From Planctomycetota bacterium (GTDB taxonomy: Bacteria; Planctomycetota; Phycisphaerae; WQYP01): 23,209 nucleotides of DNA. Position 1 is the stretch's first letter, and each line of letters starts with the position of its first letter. Positions 7,842 through 16,214 of the stretch are shown here, one piece after another. The DNA is taken from contig JAJZGH010000043.1 of assembly GCA_021798635.1 (NCBI GenBank), positions 1-23,209 on the forward strand, in the 5' to 3' direction. Position numbers and translations under genes: made by a program. A model generated the notes under the pieces. It ran no database searches. It worked only from the letters and a program-made list of their open reading frames with translations, and was not told where the DNA came from.

Positions 7842-9413
7842 ATGAATTACGGTAATCGCAGATCCTTTTTAAAAGCCGTTGGTGTTGGCAGTGCCGGCCT
7901 CATGGCGGCTCCCAGCCTGGTTGGAATTGCGCGTGCAGCCGGTGTGGGGTGGCAGAATCAATTACGCCATCGAATTGACCATGTTGTGGTAATCTTTCAG
8001 GAGAACCGCAGCTTCGACCATTATTTCGGTACCTTCCAACCGACCAACGGCCAGCGGATCAGCAACCTTCTCGATGCGCATGGAAAGCTCAACCCGCGGT
8101 TTGTCGGTTTCCAAAAAAATCCGGCGGGGATTCCCTATACGATCCTGCCGACTCCGAAGGATATCCCCGGATTTCAAACCGTCGAGCTGCCCAATGCACC
8201 GTTTCATTTGGCCCCTTATATTCCGGCGGATGACAATGCGCACTGGGATCCCAAGCATCGCTTTTTCCGGATGTCCGCGCAAATCAACAATGGCAAGATG
8301 GATCGCTTTGTGGCCCTTGCCTTAAGTGACCATCGCCATCTTTCCCGGGCGGAACTGGATCACTATGTGGCACAGCGCATCGCGTTCGACCTGGCACATC
8401 CCAGCGGCCCCGTGCTGGGGTATTACACTGCGGAGGATATTCCGTTCTACCACCAGTTGGCCCACCGCTACACGCTGTTTGACCACTTCTTTCAGGCCGC
8501 AACCGGCGGTTCTGTGATCAACGCCCTGTATCTCGTCGCCCAGCGATCCTGTGTGAACCCGAAGGCACCGGTCGATGCGCGCAGCCCTTATGATCCCGGA
8601 GCGACGGGTCTGGACCATGCTTTTTTTGACCTGCCTTATAATCATAACGGCATTCTCATCAATGACCTTTCCCCCACGCAGGGTCCAACCGGAGCCAATA
8701 ACCCCCGTGCATTGAAGTTGTCCCCACCGCCCCAATACCAGACCTACCCGAATATTGGTGATCGGCTCAGCAGCGGTCACGTGGATTGGGCCTGGTATAA
8801 CGAGAACTGGAATCTCGTCAAAGCCTGGGCGCTCAAGACGGCTTTTGGGCCGGGGGATGGTTCGGCGGTCATTGACACCGGCCGCCTGTATGAAGCCCAT
8901 CACAACCCGTTTCAGTATTCCGCACGCTGGCCGGACTATGTGAAGCAGGGGCATATCCGCGACAGCGACGACTTTTTACACGATGCCGCCGACGGAAACC
9001 TCCCCGGTGTTTCGTTTCTGAGATCGACCGCTGCCCATTCAGAACATCCCGCTGATTGCGCACCGGTGTTCGGCATGGCCTGGGTCGAAAAACTGGTGCG
9101 TGCCGTCGCTAACGGACCTGCCTGGGAAAGAACAGCGATTTTCCTTACGTACGATGAGGGCGGCGGTTTCTGGGATTCTGTGCCGCCCCCGCAGGTCGAT
9201 GAATATGGCTTTGGCACGCGGATACCGGCGGTCCTGGTGAGTCCCTGGGCGCGGGCCGGATTGGTGGATCGCCATGTCGCCAGTAGCGCCAGTATCCTGA
9301 AGCTTATCGAAACACGCTTTGGACTTGATCCGCTGAACCATCGCGATCGCAACGCTTACGATATGACCGGTGCCTTTGATTGGAATCAACGGCCGGAAAA
9401 GTTCGACGTCTGA
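7842..9413 (+). CDS. Tat-exported phosphoesterase (phospholipase C / acid phosphatase family)
   Basis: Exported hydrolase of phosphate esters, PF04185 type, 523 residues. A twin-arginine signal NRRSFLK (5-11) precedes a hydrophobic stretch and an ARAAG cleavage region near 30-34, so it is exported folded. Family blocks in order are HVVVIFQENRSFDHYFGT (about 47-64), NNGKMDRFV (about 149-157), LGYYTAEDIPFYHQLA then DHFF (about 192-217), VDWAWYNE, TAAHSEHP (396-403), and YDEGGGFWDSVPPP (437-450) followed by RIPAVLVSPWAR. ATG 7842 is preferred over ATG 7824 because GGAG is 8 bases upstream and it places the Tat motif normally. The substrate (phospholipid or phosphate monoester) cannot be told from the sequence. 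It converges on the TIGR03790 gene 48 bases away; a role in phosphate scavenging is inference. Confidence 0.9.
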   Translation: MNYGNRRSFLKAVGVGSAGLMAAPSLVGIARAAGVGWQNQLRHRIDHVVVIFQENRSFDHYFGTFQPTNGQRISNLLDAHGKLNPRFVGFQKNPAGIPYTILPTPKDIPGFQTVELPNAPFHLAPYIPADDNAHWDPKHRFFRMSAQINNGKMDRFVALALSDHRHLSRAELDHYVAQRIAFDLAHPSGPVLGYYTAEDIPFYHQLAHRYTLFDHFFQAATGGSVINALYLVAQRSCVNPKAPVDARSPYDPGATGLDHAFFDLPYNHNGILINDLSPTQGPTGANNPRALKLSPPPQYQTYPNIGDRLSSGHVDWAWYNENWNLVKAWALKTAFGPGDGSAVIDTGRLYEAHHNPFQYSARWPDYVKQGHIRDSDDFLHDAADGNLPGVSFLRSTAAHSEHPADCAPVFGMAWVEKLVRAVANGPAWERTAIFLTYDEGGGFWDSVPPPQVDEYGFGTRIPAVLVSPWARAGLVDRHVASSASILKLIETRFGLDPLNHRDRNAYDMTGAFDWNQRPEKFDV

Positions 9414-9461
9414 CCGATCCCGGTACGTTTCCTGCTGAAAGGCATCGGCTGACCGTGCCAC

Positions 9462-11186
9462 TTAATAATTAAGCGCCTGGATTTCCCGAAAAGCCTTGGC
9501 GAACAGAGGTGTTTTTTTCAGTTCAGCGGGAGCGATTCGCGGGTCGTGCTTAAAGGGGTTGTAAAGGGGATCGCCCACGTAGGCGATGCGCCAGCCTACT
9601 TGCGGTGTGGTTAAAAAGTAGACTTCACATTGCGTGAATTTCCCCGACAGCAAAAGCGGGAAAAATACCGATGGCTTGGGAAAGGCCTGTAAATATGGCT
9701 CAGCCACCGCGCCCAGCGTGCCTACCACACCGTGTTTAAGCATATTGATGCACCATCCGGTATCGGCCGGATTATGCAGTGTGGTAAGTTCGAAACTTGC
9801 GACATGATAACCTACGCATCCGGGCAGCCATTGGCATGAATCAACGTAATGGTGCACCGAATACCAGCCGCAATACAGGGCCGCGCGGGGGCAGTTTTTC
9901 GCCTGCAATAAGGCGGGCGTGTCATTAATTACCACGTTAATGGCGGCATGTTTTTTGAGATATCGGGCGGTGACGCGAATGTCATGATCAAACAGGGAAT
10001 AGGCATCCGCGCCATGTAATCCGCGGGCGTCAAAATAGGCCACCCCATGCAGGCCATGGTGTTGCACGGTCACCGAATTGCGGATAATACCGATGACCAT
10101 TTCCGGAGTCAGGCCGTCGAGCCGGGCTACCATCATCGCCCGCGGAGAGCCGTTGATCAGGCTGGCTTCATGCCAAAACGGAAGATAATCAGGATTCACC
10201 TGAGGCAGCAAAGGTGGTGTGGCATGATACCGAAGCATCATGAGGTCATTATCCAGCGCGGTGCTCCGCCCATGCTGGGAAAGATAGGTTTGATCGGCAA
10301 GCAGCTCAGCAGTTAAGCCGGTCAGACCAAAAACATGAAGTTGGAGGAGTCGCATTTTTTTACGATTGGCCTGTCGGCCCCGGTGCAACGCAAGCCGCTG
10401 ATATTTTTGCATTTCCGCAACAGCCCAGGCGCGCTGCGTCATCAGGGATTCCCGTTGTGCCATGGCCTTCACGCTGTGCCCATGGACGTGCATCATACTC
10501 GCCACCCCGCCGGCACCGAAGCAGGTGGTAAGCAGTTTCAGAAAAGCCGGTGAGGCCGCGCGGCGCACGGCAACCGGCAGATTCTGGTAGCGTTGAATGG
10601 CGGCATTGCCGGCAATCCGGAACTGTGATAATTCCGTCGTGGCATTCGATGGTTGCTGCTTAGCCGGCACTGTGGCGGGAGCTGCCGGGGCGGTGGTCGC
10701 GGGCGCTACCGCCTGCATTTGGGCTGTCGCATGTCGCAATTCCGCGGCACACAGCTTCAACTGTGTTTTCACCTTAGCCAGCTCCCGCGCATTTTCTGCC
10801 GAGGGTAGCCGCGGATCGACGCGCAGAGGAATTCCATAGGTGGTTACCAGACATTTAATCTGCCGGGCCAAATGACGTTGCCGCAGAATTTCTCTGATGG
10901 CGCTGGCGACACGCAAAGTATAATAGGCGGCGGGCATGTCATTAACATTATGGTTTTCCAAATTCAACACGATCAGATGGGTCGCGGGGATTTTCCTGAC
11001 TTTGATGTAATACTTCGCCACTTGCCAGGACCCGGGAATATTTCCATTGACAATTACCGCAATCTGATTGGGTGTAAGTGCTCCAGCCGATGTAAGCGGC
11101 AGAAGAATGTATCCCAGAACAGCCGGCAGAAGTATCCGATAAATCTGTTGGGATCGGAAGCGGCCGGTACCGCAGGAAACGTGCAT
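9462..11186 (-). CDS. TIGR03790-family exported protein of unknown function
   Basis: 574-residue protein with an N-terminal signal (hydrophobic about 17-34). The start of the mature protein reads NQIAVIVNGNIPGSWQVAKYY...RKIPATHLIVLNL, followed by IKCLVTTYGIPLRV. The last third has VAYFDARGLHG, VVGTLGAVAEPYLQAFPKP and YVGDPLYNPF. These match what I recall of TIGR03790, an uncharacterised family reported only in bacteria that carry exosortase (Planctomycetes, Verrucomicrobia, Acidobacteria and others). Between the two conserved parts lies about 200 residues rich in Ala/Gln/Thr with coiled-coil character (about 130-330), longer than I expect. GGAG sits 8 bases before the ATG. It starts 21 bases after the amidohydrolase on the same strand, so the two are probably cotranscribed. 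Function unknown. Confidence 0.85.
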   Translation of the reverse strand: MHVSCGTGRFRSQQIYRILLPAVLGYILLPLTSAGALTPNQIAVIVNGNIPGSWQVAKYYIKVRKIPATHLIVLNLENHNVNDMPAAYYTLRVASAIREILRQRHLARQIKCLVTTYGIPLRVDPRLPSAENARELAKVKTQLKLCAAELRHATAQMQAVAPATTAPAAPATVPAKQQPSNATTELSQFRIAGNAAIQRYQNLPVAVRRAASPAFLKLLTTCFGAGGVASMMHVHGHSVKAMAQRESLMTQRAWAVAEMQKYQRLALHRGRQANRKKMRLLQLHVFGLTGLTAELLADQTYLSQHGRSTALDNDLMMLRYHATPPLLPQVNPDYLPFWHEASLINGSPRAMMVARLDGLTPEMVIGIIRNSVTVQHHGLHGVAYFDARGLHGADAYSLFDHDIRVTARYLKKHAAINVVINDTPALLQAKNCPRAALYCGWYSVHHYVDSCQWLPGCVGYHVASFELTTLHNPADTGWCINMLKHGVVGTLGAVAEPYLQAFPKPSVFFPLLLSGKFTQCEVYFLTTPQVGWRIAYVGDPLYNPFKHDPRIAPAELKKTPLFAKAFREIQALNY

Positions 11187-11207
11187 GGAGTTTACTCCGT
11201 TGGGCCA

Positions 11208-12398
11208 TCAGCTTTCAGAGAGAAAATTCATCGCCAGGGCGGACAGAATGCCGATGCCCGTGGCCACCGCGGAATCGGGAAATTCGTACTGCGGATTATG
11301 CAACATGGGGTACGTTTTGCGACCGCGCGGGCGCGTGCCCAGAACAAAAAAACATCCCGGCACACGGCGCAGGTAATAGGCAAAGTCCTCACTCCACAGA
11401 AACGGCTGATCCAGCACGTGCACATTTTCCCGGCCCAACGCATCGGCCGCCGTGCGATGAAAAAACTCATACATAGCGGTGTTATTTATGGTGGCCGGTG
11501 TACCGCTGGTTAATTGCACAACCGCCTGACAGCCATGCACCGCCGCCACCGCCCGGCTGACTTCGCGAATAACCGTAAGGGTCTGTTTGCGTACGGCCGC
11601 CGTAAGCGTTCGCAACGTACCGCTGAAACTTGCACTATCCGGCACCACATTGCTGGCCTGACCGGCATTGAAAGTTCCAACCGTGAAGACCACGGTATCG
11701 GTAGGGGCGATCCGCGAGTTAATCGCCGATGAGATTTCCGCCATCAGGGCTGCGGCACATTGAATCGGATTTTTTCCTTTGTGCGGATAGGCGGCATGAG
11801 TGCCAACCCCGCGGACTTCAATAACAACTGTATCCACCGCCGCCAGCAGACAGCCGCTACGTGAAGCGACCTGCCCCACCGTAAGCTCCGGCCAGCCATG
11901 GAGGCCGAAAATGGCCTGCACGGGCGGTGAATTCAGAACATGATCCTCACACATCCTCAACGCCCCATTGCGGCCCTCTTCTGCAGGTTGAAAAATCAGC
12001 TTGACCCGTCCCGCGAGTTTGTCGCGCTGGGCTGCCAGATAAGCCGCAGTTCCCAGCAAAACCGCCATGTGGCCATCATGGCCGCAGGCGTGCATACGTC
12101 CCGGGCGCCGACTTTTCCAGGCAACGTTCGTAGCTTCGGTTATCGGTAAAGCATCCATATCCGCACGCAAGGCCACGCACCGATCCCCATCACCGATTTC
12201 CGCCAAAATGCCCGTTCCGCCGGCTAAACCACGTTGAAACCGTATGCCCAGCCGGGTTAATTCCGCCGCCACCAGGTCACTGGTTTCCCGTTCTTCATAC
12301 GCCAATTCCGGAATCTGATGCAATTGTCTTCGCAGTTTCACCGCCTGACGCACCACGCGATCAGCCGGAGAGGACGGGGAAGATAAGGATTTACGCAT
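11208..12398 (-). CDS. M20-family metallo-amidohydrolase (N-acyl-amino-acid / hippurate hydrolase type)
   Basis: Cytosolic metal-dependent hydrolase that removes acyl groups from N-acyl amino acids; 396 residues from the ATG at 12398. Metal and catalytic residues are visible: HACGHDGH with Cys105 and His107, the EEG pair Glu140/Glu141 in IFQPAEEG, His167 in FGLHGWP, and His367 in MLHNPQYEFPDS. The Cys ligand marks the M20D subgroup (IAA-amino acid hydrolase, hippuricase, aminoacylase). The dimerisation insert includes GVGTHAAYPHKGKNP. The ATG has no strong ribosome site; a TTG at 12443 would add 15 residues and is not better supported. It lies 21 bases upstream of the TIGR03790 gene. The true substrate is unknown. 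Confidence 0.9.
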   Translation of the reverse strand: MRKSLSSPSSPADRVVRQAVKLRRQLHQIPELAYEERETSDLVAAELTRLGIRFQRGLAGGTGILAEIGDGDRCVALRADMDALPITEATNVAWKSRRPGRMHACGHDGHMAVLLGTAAYLAAQRDKLAGRVKLIFQPAEEGRNGALRMCEDHVLNSPPVQAIFGLHGWPELTVGQVASRSGCLLAAVDTVVIEVRGVGTHAAYPHKGKNPIQCAAALMAEISSAINSRIAPTDTVVFTVGTFNAGQASNVVPDSASFSGTLRTLTAAVRKQTLTVIREVSRAVAAVHGCQAVVQLTSGTPATINNTAMYEFFHRTAADALGRENVHVLDQPFLWSEDFAYYLRRVPGCFFVLGTRPRGRKTYPMLHNPQYEFPDSAVATGIGILSALAMNFLSES

Positions 12399-12682
12399 AA
12401 CAACACCAACGTGCAACCTAGCCGTTACCACCAGTTTTTGCAAACTGGCGTGCCGGTACAGGCGTTCCGGTACCGTATGCCAGACAATATTTCGCCCCTA
12501 CGGGACCGCGCTGAAAAGCCCCAAAAAGCCGCCCGCTCTGCCGGTGGTGGAGTGCACATCACCGGTATCCCGCTGCCCCAAGGCAGAACGGTGTGATCCG
12601 CCCTTAGGTGACTGTTATTCCGGCGGCACCCCAAACATTTTGCACGCCCATGACCTGGGAGCCAAACATTTATCCGCGCCAC

Positions 12683-12702
12683 CCGCGAAATCCGCGGTCT
12701 TT
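12683..12702 (+). terminator. Weak hairpin plus T-run
   Basis: CCGCG and CGCGG arms around AAATC, followed by TCTTTTT on the plus strand. The stem is only 5 base pairs and no plus-strand gene ends nearby, so this may be chance. Confidence 0.2.
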
Positions 12703-12838
12703 TTACCTTCCGTTCCGAATACTAGCTACGTCCCCGTTTCGCTCTCGTCCCGTAAAATACCGCGACGGCAAGCCCAATGACAGAGGGCGAAAAAAATAAA
12801 ATAAAGCAGGCAGAAATGCGTAATTCAGGGTAGGTAAA

Positions 12839-12870
12839 TTTGCGCTGTAGAAAGTAATTTTTGCGCTGTA
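12839..12870. repeat. Direct repeat TTTGCGCTGTA, 21-base period
   Basis: TTTGCGCTGTA occurs at 12839-12849 and again at 12860-12870, start to start 21 bases, two helical turns. It lies in the AT-rich part of the promoter region of the propeller gene and could be a pair of regulator half-sites. No regulator gene is adjacent. Confidence 0.45.
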
Positions 12871-13134
12871 CACAGTGGCGGCGACAAAATCGCGGTGGTA
12901 AAATAGTTAAAATAATTTACGGTTGGCTCCGTCGGCAACGCCACAAAATGCCGATGACTGTTGGCTGTAAAGCATTTTTCGGGAGTCTACAGATAATGGT
13001 TTGGAAGTGTAACGCGGCACCGGCTGGCGGATGACACTTCTGAGAATCACGCCCAATGGGGTATCCCGGCGACATGCCGGGAGGCGGCGCAACGACAACC
13101 AGAGACATTGCTTTCCTTTTTTCTCAGGATGCCA

Positions 13135-16100
13135 ATGAATCGACGGGCAAAACATTACTATGTCCTCACCATAACCGTTGCGGGTGCCGCCGCTGCTTTG
13201 GTTTGGCTGGCTTTGGCGAGATTCGCTGCTGTGCTTGGTGCGGGCCCTCCTCCCGCCCTCAGCCAAAGGGCCAATAGCACACGGCCGAGTCCAGGCGTTT
13301 CTGCCCGTCGGTATTTCCCGGTGGGCATCGCAAAATCCTCGCGGGAACCACTTCACGTAGAGGCAACCGCACTACCCGCAACACTTTCGCAGGCGCAGAT
13401 TAACGCGGTGAAGCTACCAAAGGGTTTTGTTTTGGCGCAGATTCCCTGGCTCCGGGAGGTAAATCAGCCTGTGCCGGCATTTGTCGCGCAAGCCCGTTTG
13501 CCCTGGCTGCAAAACTCCAATCAGCCCCTGCCAGTGTTCGTTGCCTTGGCCCGTTTGCCATGGGCGAATTGCCGGGTGACAACCTTGCGTATCCCGCATC
13601 CGCCGCAGCGGTGGGGCCTTCCCGATTGCAAATTCGTCATGGCCCTGTGCCGGGATAGGCAGGGCAATATCTGGATCGCCACCGAAGGCAGCGGCATATT
13701 CCGTTATGATCCGGCAGCACCAAAAGATAAGCGGTGGACGCAATTCACCAAGCAGAACACGCAGGGCCAATTAGCCAATGACAACATATATGCCCTGGCC
13801 TGCGATAACCGGGGCCGAATCTGGGCGGGAGAATTAAACCATGGCATCAGCGTCTACAACGGCAGCCATTGGCAGAATTACGACATTGTGCAAAACCCCA
13901 AGCGTAACGTACTGGCCGGCCCGCTGGGCAACCACGTATTTGCCCTGAAATTTGACAAATACACCGACCAGATGTGGGCCTGCACCGACGCAGGTATATC
14001 CATCTATCAGTGTTCCCCATCATCTGGAACTGTGACCCGTAACCCGTCCCTTGTAACCTTCGCTTCCGGCACCTGGCATTACATCACCCAAGCCAACGGC
14101 CTGCCCCAAAATCCCGATTGCCTGGCCTTCAGCAACAACGGCACAGTATACGCAGGCACCCAATGCGACGGCATCGCGGTGGGCACACCCGACCGCGCGC
14201 GATCAACCAACAACGGCCAACAGGCAGCCCCGTCCCACAAAGCCGCCGGCTCTGCCGGCGGTGGCATCTCCAATAACGATCTCGCCGCAGGTTTACCATA
14301 TTGTGCCCCCTACCGCTGGCGAGTCGTCACCGGCCCCTGGAAAATGCCGTTAACCGCCTTCGGCCACGGCCTGCCCAGCAACCTGATCAACACCATCTCC
14401 GCCGGTCCCAATGGCGAACTGGTCGCCGGCACCGACGGCGGCATCGCCTTCAGTAAACCGGCCAGCCCCGCTGGCCGCTCCCGTACCCGCTCCCCGAAAA
14501 GTTGGACCTTCGAACGCGGCCAAGATTTCCCCGCCAAAGTTCTGGGCCTCTGGCACCCGCCACAACACTGGCAACCCCCCTCCCCGGAAACCCTCGAATC
14601 CCTCCCCATGGAAGACTATACCACGGCCGTCGCCTTCAGTGATCAAAGATCACTGAGCAATGTTCAACACTATTCTAACTCCCAACTCCTAACTTCTAGC
14701 TCCTTCGTCCCGGACCTATGGCTCGCCCATCGCATCCGCGGCATCGACGTATGGCAATACAACGCCACCGGAAAAATCATCAGTCGCCTGCAAATCCACG
14801 AACCGCAGATCGGCAATTATGTAACATCATTACTACCACTGCCCGGCGGAGCCATGGCGGTGGGGATGTATGGCAAGGGTATTTCCATTATCACGATTCC
14901 GGGAGAATCAGATCAACGGAAACACCCGGCAAACGAAGCGGCCAATGGAGCCGTGCCCGAGCCGCACGGCGCGGCCCCGCCCAGCCGGCGGCAATTGGCT
15001 GCCTTGGCTGCGCATCTTGTCGAAGAACTGAAAACGGCATCCCACAAACAGCCGGCAGTCGTGGCGCTCGGCGACGATTGGCGAACCGAGGGGGGCTGGT
15101 TGGGAAGATACGGAAAATTCTGGATAGAATTGGCGGCGGTGTGTTCCCCCTACGATTTTGTCTGGGGCGCGTACAAGTCTGCGATACTCTATGCCCCGAA
15201 GCTCGCGGAGCCAATACCCGGTGCCGGCCCTCGCTATTGGGTCGCGCAGCTCCAGTCGACGAATCCTAGGGCACTCGAACTGCCGGCTACGTATATGGAC
15301 AGCCGGGTCAAGCTATTCCACATCCCTCGGGACAAAGACCGCCGTATTGCTTCGATTGACGATCACGGCGAGGCAACCGCGATGTCCTCCCAGGGGCCGG
15401 GACTGTTCGTGACGCTTAGGGTTCCGCCGGGCAGATTCATTTTGTCCGCCTACCTGTGGAATAATGACGGGCATTTTGGTGCGGACCGTTACCGGGATTA
15501 CATTATTTCGGTGCGTCGGCATCCGAGCTCCGACGCCTTCGATAACACGCGCAGCTTTCATAGGGAGCCGACTTTAGCACTTGGGCGAATCGCGGGCTTT
15601 CACGGCGGGGCGTGGAAGAGATTTCTGGTGAGGGGGCCGATTGACCTGACGGTCCGATTTGGCCGAAACCACTCCTTCAATACGATATTCTCGGCCCTGA
15701 GCCTGGACTCGATCCACCAGTACGCTTCTCCCTATTTCGGGCGCACCGCGCCGAAAATGGGGCGGGTCGCATTTCGTCCACCCCTTGCCGCCCCATGGTC
15801 CGGAAGCGCTGCCCGCGGAAAAGCCCCGGATGCCGCAATTGCGGCGGGCAGGTTGCTTCGCCTCTTGGCAGCCGCGAGACGTTCCGACGTAAAGGCATTT
15901 ACGGCTTTCGTCCCGGCTTTCGGGATGATAGCGAGGGTATTACGCGCCTCACGGGCGGCGTATCGCGGGGATGGCCGCGTGCGGCGCAACGACCTGCAGG
16001 CATTGGCCATCTGCTTTTGGGATGTTGCCTTTTTTCGGCGGGCCGAGGGCGACCAACGCGCGGCCAACCTGCTGACTGCAAGGGAAATCGAAAAGTCGCT

Positions 16101-16203
16101 TCGCTGGAGCAGTAACAGGGTAAGCCACGTCAATGAGGATTACGACAAGATAAGAGAATTTCGGCAGCGTTGTGCGGTCCGAAAAATTGTTTTCCATTTT
16201 TAG
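13135..16203 (+). CDS. Exported/anchored beta-propeller protein with GDDW...GRYG C-terminal domain
   Basis: 1022 residues. An N-terminal hydrophobic segment (about 9-32) serves as signal or anchor. Next are two tandem 19-residue repeats (101-138, NQPxPxFVA-ARLPWL). Residues about 160-590 form a beta-propeller resembling two-component-regulator propellers, with blades such as DRQGNIWIATEGSGIFRYD, DNRGRIWAGELNHGISVYN and DQMWACTDAGISIYQ. Low-complexity linkers interrupt the blades. Residues about 640-870 contain GDDWRTEGGWLGRYG, NDGHFGADRYRDYI and KRFLVRGP...GRNHSFNTI, blocks I recall from planctomycete exported proteins of unknown function. The last part is helical and basic. ATG 13135 has AGGA 5 bases upstream; the in-frame TTG at 13108 is rejected. 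No kinase or DNA-binding domain is attached. It stands 11 bases before the next gene; likely a surface or periplasmic binding protein. Confidence 0.75.
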   Translation: MNRRAKHYYVLTITVAGAAAALVWLALARFAAVLGAGPPPALSQRANSTRPSPGVSARRYFPVGIAKSSREPLHVEATALPATLSQAQINAVKLPKGFVLAQIPWLREVNQPVPAFVAQARLPWLQNSNQPLPVFVALARLPWANCRVTTLRIPHPPQRWGLPDCKFVMALCRDRQGNIWIATEGSGIFRYDPAAPKDKRWTQFTKQNTQGQLANDNIYALACDNRGRIWAGELNHGISVYNGSHWQNYDIVQNPKRNVLAGPLGNHVFALKFDKYTDQMWACTDAGISIYQCSPSSGTVTRNPSLVTFASGTWHYITQANGLPQNPDCLAFSNNGTVYAGTQCDGIAVGTPDRARSTNNGQQAAPSHKAAGSAGGGISNNDLAAGLPYCAPYRWRVVTGPWKMPLTAFGHGLPSNLINTISAGPNGELVAGTDGGIAFSKPASPAGRSRTRSPKSWTFERGQDFPAKVLGLWHPPQHWQPPSPETLESLPMEDYTTAVAFSDQRSLSNVQHYSNSQLLTSSSFVPDLWLAHRIRGIDVWQYNATGKIISRLQIHEPQIGNYVTSLLPLPGGAMAVGMYGKGISIITIPGESDQRKHPANEAANGAVPEPHGAAPPSRRQLAALAAHLVEELKTASHKQPAVVALGDDWRTEGGWLGRYGKFWIELAAVCSPYDFVWGAYKSAILYAPKLAEPIPGAGPRYWVAQLQSTNPRALELPATYMDSRVKLFHIPRDKDRRIASIDDHGEATAMSSQGPGLFVTLRVPPGRFILSAYLWNNDGHFGADRYRDYIISVRRHPSSDAFDNTRSFHREPTLALGRIAGFHGGAWKRFLVRGPIDLTVRFGRNHSFNTIFSALSLDSIHQYASPYFGRTAPKMGRVAFRPPLAAPWSGSAARGKAPDAAIAAGRLLRLLAAARRSDVKAFTAFVPAFGMIARVLRASRAAYRGDGRVRRNDLQALAICFWDVAFFRRAEGDQRAANLLTAREIEKSLRWSSNRVSHVNEDYDKIREFRQRCAVRKIVFHF
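13435..13563 (+). repeat. 57-bp tandem coding repeat (2.3 copies)
   Basis: Units 13435-13491 and 13492-13548, with a partial third at 13549-13563, encode AQIPWLREVNQPVPAFVAQ, ARLPWLQNSNQPLPVFVAL and ARLPW. DNA divergence between units is marked, so the duplication is old. Confidence 0.75.
14638..14706 (+). repeat. Repeat-like insertion inside the propeller coding sequence
   Basis: A perfect 7-base inverted repeat AGTGATC/GATCACT (14638-14654, loop AAA) is followed by a stretch of degenerate CTAACTCC/CAACTCC units up to 14706. The AT content and pattern differ from the GC-rich flanks, and the frame stays open (about residues 502-524, rich in Ser/Asn/Gln). Confidence 0.5.
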
Positions 16204-16214
16204 GAGTCCCCACC

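Larger units (their letters stand above)
12399..13134. other. Long intergenic region upstream of the propeller gene
   Basis: About 700 bases between divergent genes with no credible coding frame. The first half is GC-rich. Around 12780-12920 the composition turns AT-rich, with an 11-base direct repeat (12839-12849 and 12860-12870). A hairpin with 7-base arms TCCCGGC/GCCGGGA lies at 13064-13082 in the leader of the next gene. A weak hairpin followed by T residues lies at 12683-12702. I see no riboswitch or tRNA. Confidence 0.55.

Noticed and set aside
10872..11513. 213-codon plus-strand frame
   Set aside because: Covers the opposite strand of both the TIGR03790 gene and the amidohydrolase, whose motifs are clear; no recognisable content.
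12425..12799. Short frames on both strands in the 700-base gap
   Set aside because: No ribosome sites, no recognisable motifs, and unusual amino-acid composition.
14718..15269. 183-codon plus-strand frame inside the propeller gene
   Set aside because: Arg/Gly/Cys-rich frame overlapping conserved GDDW-domain coding sequence; a shadow.
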